Source: Pseudofrankia asymbiotica (lineage in GTDB: Bacteria > Actinomycetota > Actinomycetes > Frankiales > Frankiaceae). Taken from it: a stretch of 5,980 nt of DNA. Of this stretch, positions 4,562 to 5,980 are shown piece by piece. Location: contig NZ_MOMC01000003.1 of the NCBI RefSeq assembly GCF_001983105.1, positions 46,560 to 52,539 of the forward strand. Direction: 5' to 3'. Under the pieces are notes generated by a model, which was given only the letters and a program-made list of their open reading frames with translations, was not told the DNA's origin and ran no database searches. Each line of letters starts with the position of its first letter. Positions within the stretch are counted from its first letter, which is position 1. A program made the position numbers and the translations under genes.

Positions 4562-4646
4562 CACAGTCGGGACTGGCCGGCCGGATCCCCCACTACGACG
4601 CCGAGTCGACCGCACAATCATTTCCAAGTGCGAGCGCGGCCGGATC

Positions 4647-5774
4647 GTGCCGTCCGAAACGATGCTCAAAGCGTTCGACCAGGAGCTGGCGGCGGGCGGC
4701 GCGCTCGTCGCACTGGTGCGCGCGGCCCGCTCGCCCGGACGGCACGAAAACGTTGCGCCCCTTCCCGGCCAGGGCGCCGCGGGAGACGACGCCGAGGAGG
4801 TCGCCACGGACCGCCGGCAGTTCGCCGTCTTGTCAGCGCTCGCGATCGATACCGTCCGCCGCATGGACACCTTCGGCGCCTCGGTCACCCTGGGCGAGCT
4901 GGAGGACGACGTCACCGACCTCGCGCTCCGCTATGAGACGACGCCGCACACACAGTTGTTCTCATCAGTTTCGCGTGCCTGGCAGCAGATCGAGACGATG
5001 CTCGAACAGCGGCTCAGTGTCACGGACGGCCTGCGGACCACCAGGCTGGGCGGCCAGTTGACCTACTATCTCGGCCGACTCGCGTTCGCGGGCGGCCACT
5101 ACCGTGACGCCCGCCGGTTCTGTGACCTCGCCGATCGGTATGCCGGCCAGGTGTCGGACGATGTTCTCGCCGGGTCACTCGCTGGTCTGCGATCGAGCAT
5201 CGCTTACTACACACACCGCTGGGACGAGGCGGCGATAGTCGCCGGCCAGGCGCGGCAGGAGGCGCCGTCTTACCTGGCGGCCCGGCTCGCCGCATATCAG
5301 GCCTGTGGCCTCGCCCGCCAGGGTCTGCACCGGGAAACCGCGGACGCGCTGGCCAGTATGCGGGCGGCTGCAGGGTCGTCGGTGTCCCCGCGTCCTGGCT
5401 CGTCGCCGTTCACGGCGGGCAGTGTCGAGATGTTCAGCGCCGTCTGCGCGATCGAACTCGGAGAAGGGTTGGCGGCGCAGCGCCACGCCCGAGAGGCGAT
5501 TGACCTCATTGCGCCGGATTGTCATGAGGAGCGCGCGCATGCCTACCTCTGCCTAGCCTCTGCCCAGGTGTCGCAAGCGCGGCCGGATCTGGCGGGCGCG
5601 GTCGCCGCTAGCTGGGCCGCGCTCGACCTGCCGAACGGCCACCTGACGTCGACGATCGTTTCCGCGCTCGGCCATGTCTGCCGTGATCTGCGGCCCTGGG
5701 CGTCTGACCCGGACGTCCAGGCCCTCGGTTCGCTGCTCGACGCGTCCCGAGCGCTTACCCGGAGCCAGTCATGA
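4647..5774 (+). CDS. TPR-like C-terminal fragment of the broken XRE regulator
   Basis: The longest intact frame of the locus gives 375 residues from GTG 4647. It lacks most of the DNA-binding domain. It is almost entirely helical, with TPR-like pairs such as YLGRLAFAGGHYRDARRFCD then ADRYAG, SSIAYYTHRWDEAAIVAGQA, and a later repeat with AQRHAREAIDLIAP. No ribosome site precedes this GTG, so it is likely a leftover of the full gene and not an independent one; an annotation program may call it alone. Its stop overlaps the ATG of the acetyltransferase gene (ATGA at 5771-5774), so the two are probably co-transcribed. If translated alone it could not bind DNA in the usual way. Confidence 0.7.
   Translation: MPSETMLKAFDQELAAGGALVALVRAARSPGRHENVAPLPGQGAAGDDAEEVATDRRQFAVLSALAIDTVRRMDTFGASVTLGELEDDVTDLALRYETTPHTQLFSSVSRAWQQIETMLEQRLSVTDGLRTTRLGGQLTYYLGRLAFAGGHYRDARRFCDLADRYAGQVSDDVLAGSLAGLRSSIAYYTHRWDEAAIVAGQARQEAPSYLAARLAAYQACGLARQGLHRETADALASMRAAAGSSVSPRPGSSPFTAGSVEMFSAVCAIELGEGLAAQRHAREAIDLIAPDCHEERAHAYLCLASAQVSQARPDLAGAVAASWAALDLPNGHLTSTIVSALGHVCRDLRPWASDPDVQALGSLLDASRALTRSQS
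5761..5764 (+). promoter_or_regulatory. Ribosome binding site of the GNAT gene
   Basis: GGAG lies six bases before ATG 5771, inside the last codons of the upstream gene, supporting a start in the 4-base overlap. Confidence 0.5.
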
Positions 5775-5980
5775 CCCTTGAGTTCGGCCCGCCAGACGTC
5801 GTCACGATCCCGAGCGTCCTGACTCCGCGGCTGGTGCTGCGTGGCTGGCGCGCTGAGGACATCGAGCCTTACCTGGAGATGGCGTTGCACCCTGACATGG
5901 CGCGCTACACCAGCTCGCCGAGCCGGATCGGGTCAGTGTGGGGGATGACGGCGTTCCAGATCGGGCACTGGGCGCTGAAC
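5771..5980 (+). CDS. GNAT N-acetyltransferase, RimJ/RimL type, N-terminal part, cut by window edge
   Basis: Seventy codons are visible before the window ends. The sequence TPRLVLRGWRAEDIEPYLEM followed by ALHPDMARY is the standard opening of RimJ/RimL-like acetyltransferases (Acetyltransf_3), which move an acetyl group from acetyl-CoA to an amine of a protein or small molecule. FQIGHWALN near the end fits the strand before the acetyl-CoA loop; the loop itself is outside the window. The start overlaps the XRE stop and has its own GGAG site, so it probably shares that gene's transcript. It is not the GNAT toxin expected beside a DUF1778 antitoxin, because it lies far downstream and its opening is RimJ-like. 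Substrate is unknown. Confidence 0.88.
   Translation, partial: MTLEFGPPDVVTIPSVLTPRLVLRGWRAEDIEPYLEMALHPDMARYTSSPSRIGSVWGMTAFQIGHWALN

Larger units (their letters stand above)
4495..5774 (+). pseudogene. XRE-family HTH regulator with TPR-like sensor, frameshifted in the HTH
   Basis: From ATG 4495 one frame encodes VRLGEELRSRRRAAGLTQSG and LAGRIPHYDAEST, the first helices of an XRE helix-turn-helix. The remainder, IISKCERGRIVPSETMLKAF, lies in a different frame that then stays open to 5774. Joining them near 4606-4620 restores a standard HTH of about 60 residues. The locus length of 1280 bases is not divisible by three, consistent with a lost base or two gained bases. Such proteins in actinomycetes are about 400-430 residues: an N-terminal XRE domain plus helical TPR-like repeats that sense a partner or ligand. 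As written, the first frame continues to 5061 as an unrelated 188-residue product. The break is a real mutation or a sequencing indel; no classic slippery signal is seen. Confidence 0.75.

Noticed and set aside
4587..4591. Programmed frameshift at the C-run in the XRE gene
   Set aside because: Five C residues alone are a weak slippery site, no stimulatory structure or nearby stop was seen, and the alignment places the switch 15-30 bases later.
5771..5980. GNAT gene as the missing toxin partner of the DUF1778 antitoxin
   Set aside because: It lies about 1.8 kb downstream behind other genes and opens like a RimJ/RimL enzyme, unlike the small TacT toxins that directly follow their antitoxin.
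1..5980. CRISPR array, tRNA/rRNA genes, insertion sequence or integrase
   Set aside because: No regularly spaced direct repeats, no cloverleaf-like segment, and no transposase or recombinase coding was found on either strand by reading.

Overview
The window is very GC-rich with strong G/C preference at third codon positions, GTG starts and many 4-base stop/start overlaps. This points to a high-GC actinomycete; gene content and style would fit a Frankia-like or Streptomyces-like genome, but no marker fixes the genus. Both window edges cut a gene.

Left part (1-3587). A class I sulfatase runs leftward from 837 off the window edge. Divergent from it is a compact three-gene operon: a TetR-family repressor (1109-1930), a multi-pass membrane protein of the YndJ family (1927-2979) and a small soluble DUF1990/UPF0548 protein (2982-3587). 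The first two genes overlap by ATGA. The third starts 2 bases after the second stops, chosen by a Shine-Dalgarno sequence inside the end of yndJ. The 271-base divergent intergenic region carries an 18-bp palindrome placed on the -35 element of the likely operon promoter. The simplest reading is that the TetR protein represses its own operon, and possibly the sulfatase, until a ligand releases it. The ligand and the job of the YndJ/DUF1990 pair are unknown.

Middle part (3588-4494). After a hairpin that may end the operon, a good promoter (TATACT -10) drives a toxin-antitoxin-like cluster. It holds a short DUF1778-type antitoxin, a Phd/YefM-type antitoxin and a RelE/ParE-like toxin, joined by two GTGA overlaps. 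The order is unusual (two antitoxin types, one toxin type). The parts look worn: the first antitoxin lacks its N-terminal DNA-binding strand, the second has a scrambled N-terminus, and the toxin loses family resemblance after about 45 residues and overruns the next gene.

Right part (4495-5980). An XRE-type HTH regulator with a long TPR-like sensor region is broken by a frameshift inside its HTH. Its stop codon overlaps the start of a RimJ/RimL-type GNAT acetyltransferase cut by the window end. The 3966-4620 stretch therefore contains several reading-frame breaks. This is either a decaying accessory patch or a stretch with sequence indels.

No tRNA, rRNA, CRISPR array, transposase or integrase was seen. 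No intergenic stretch exceeds 300 bases.
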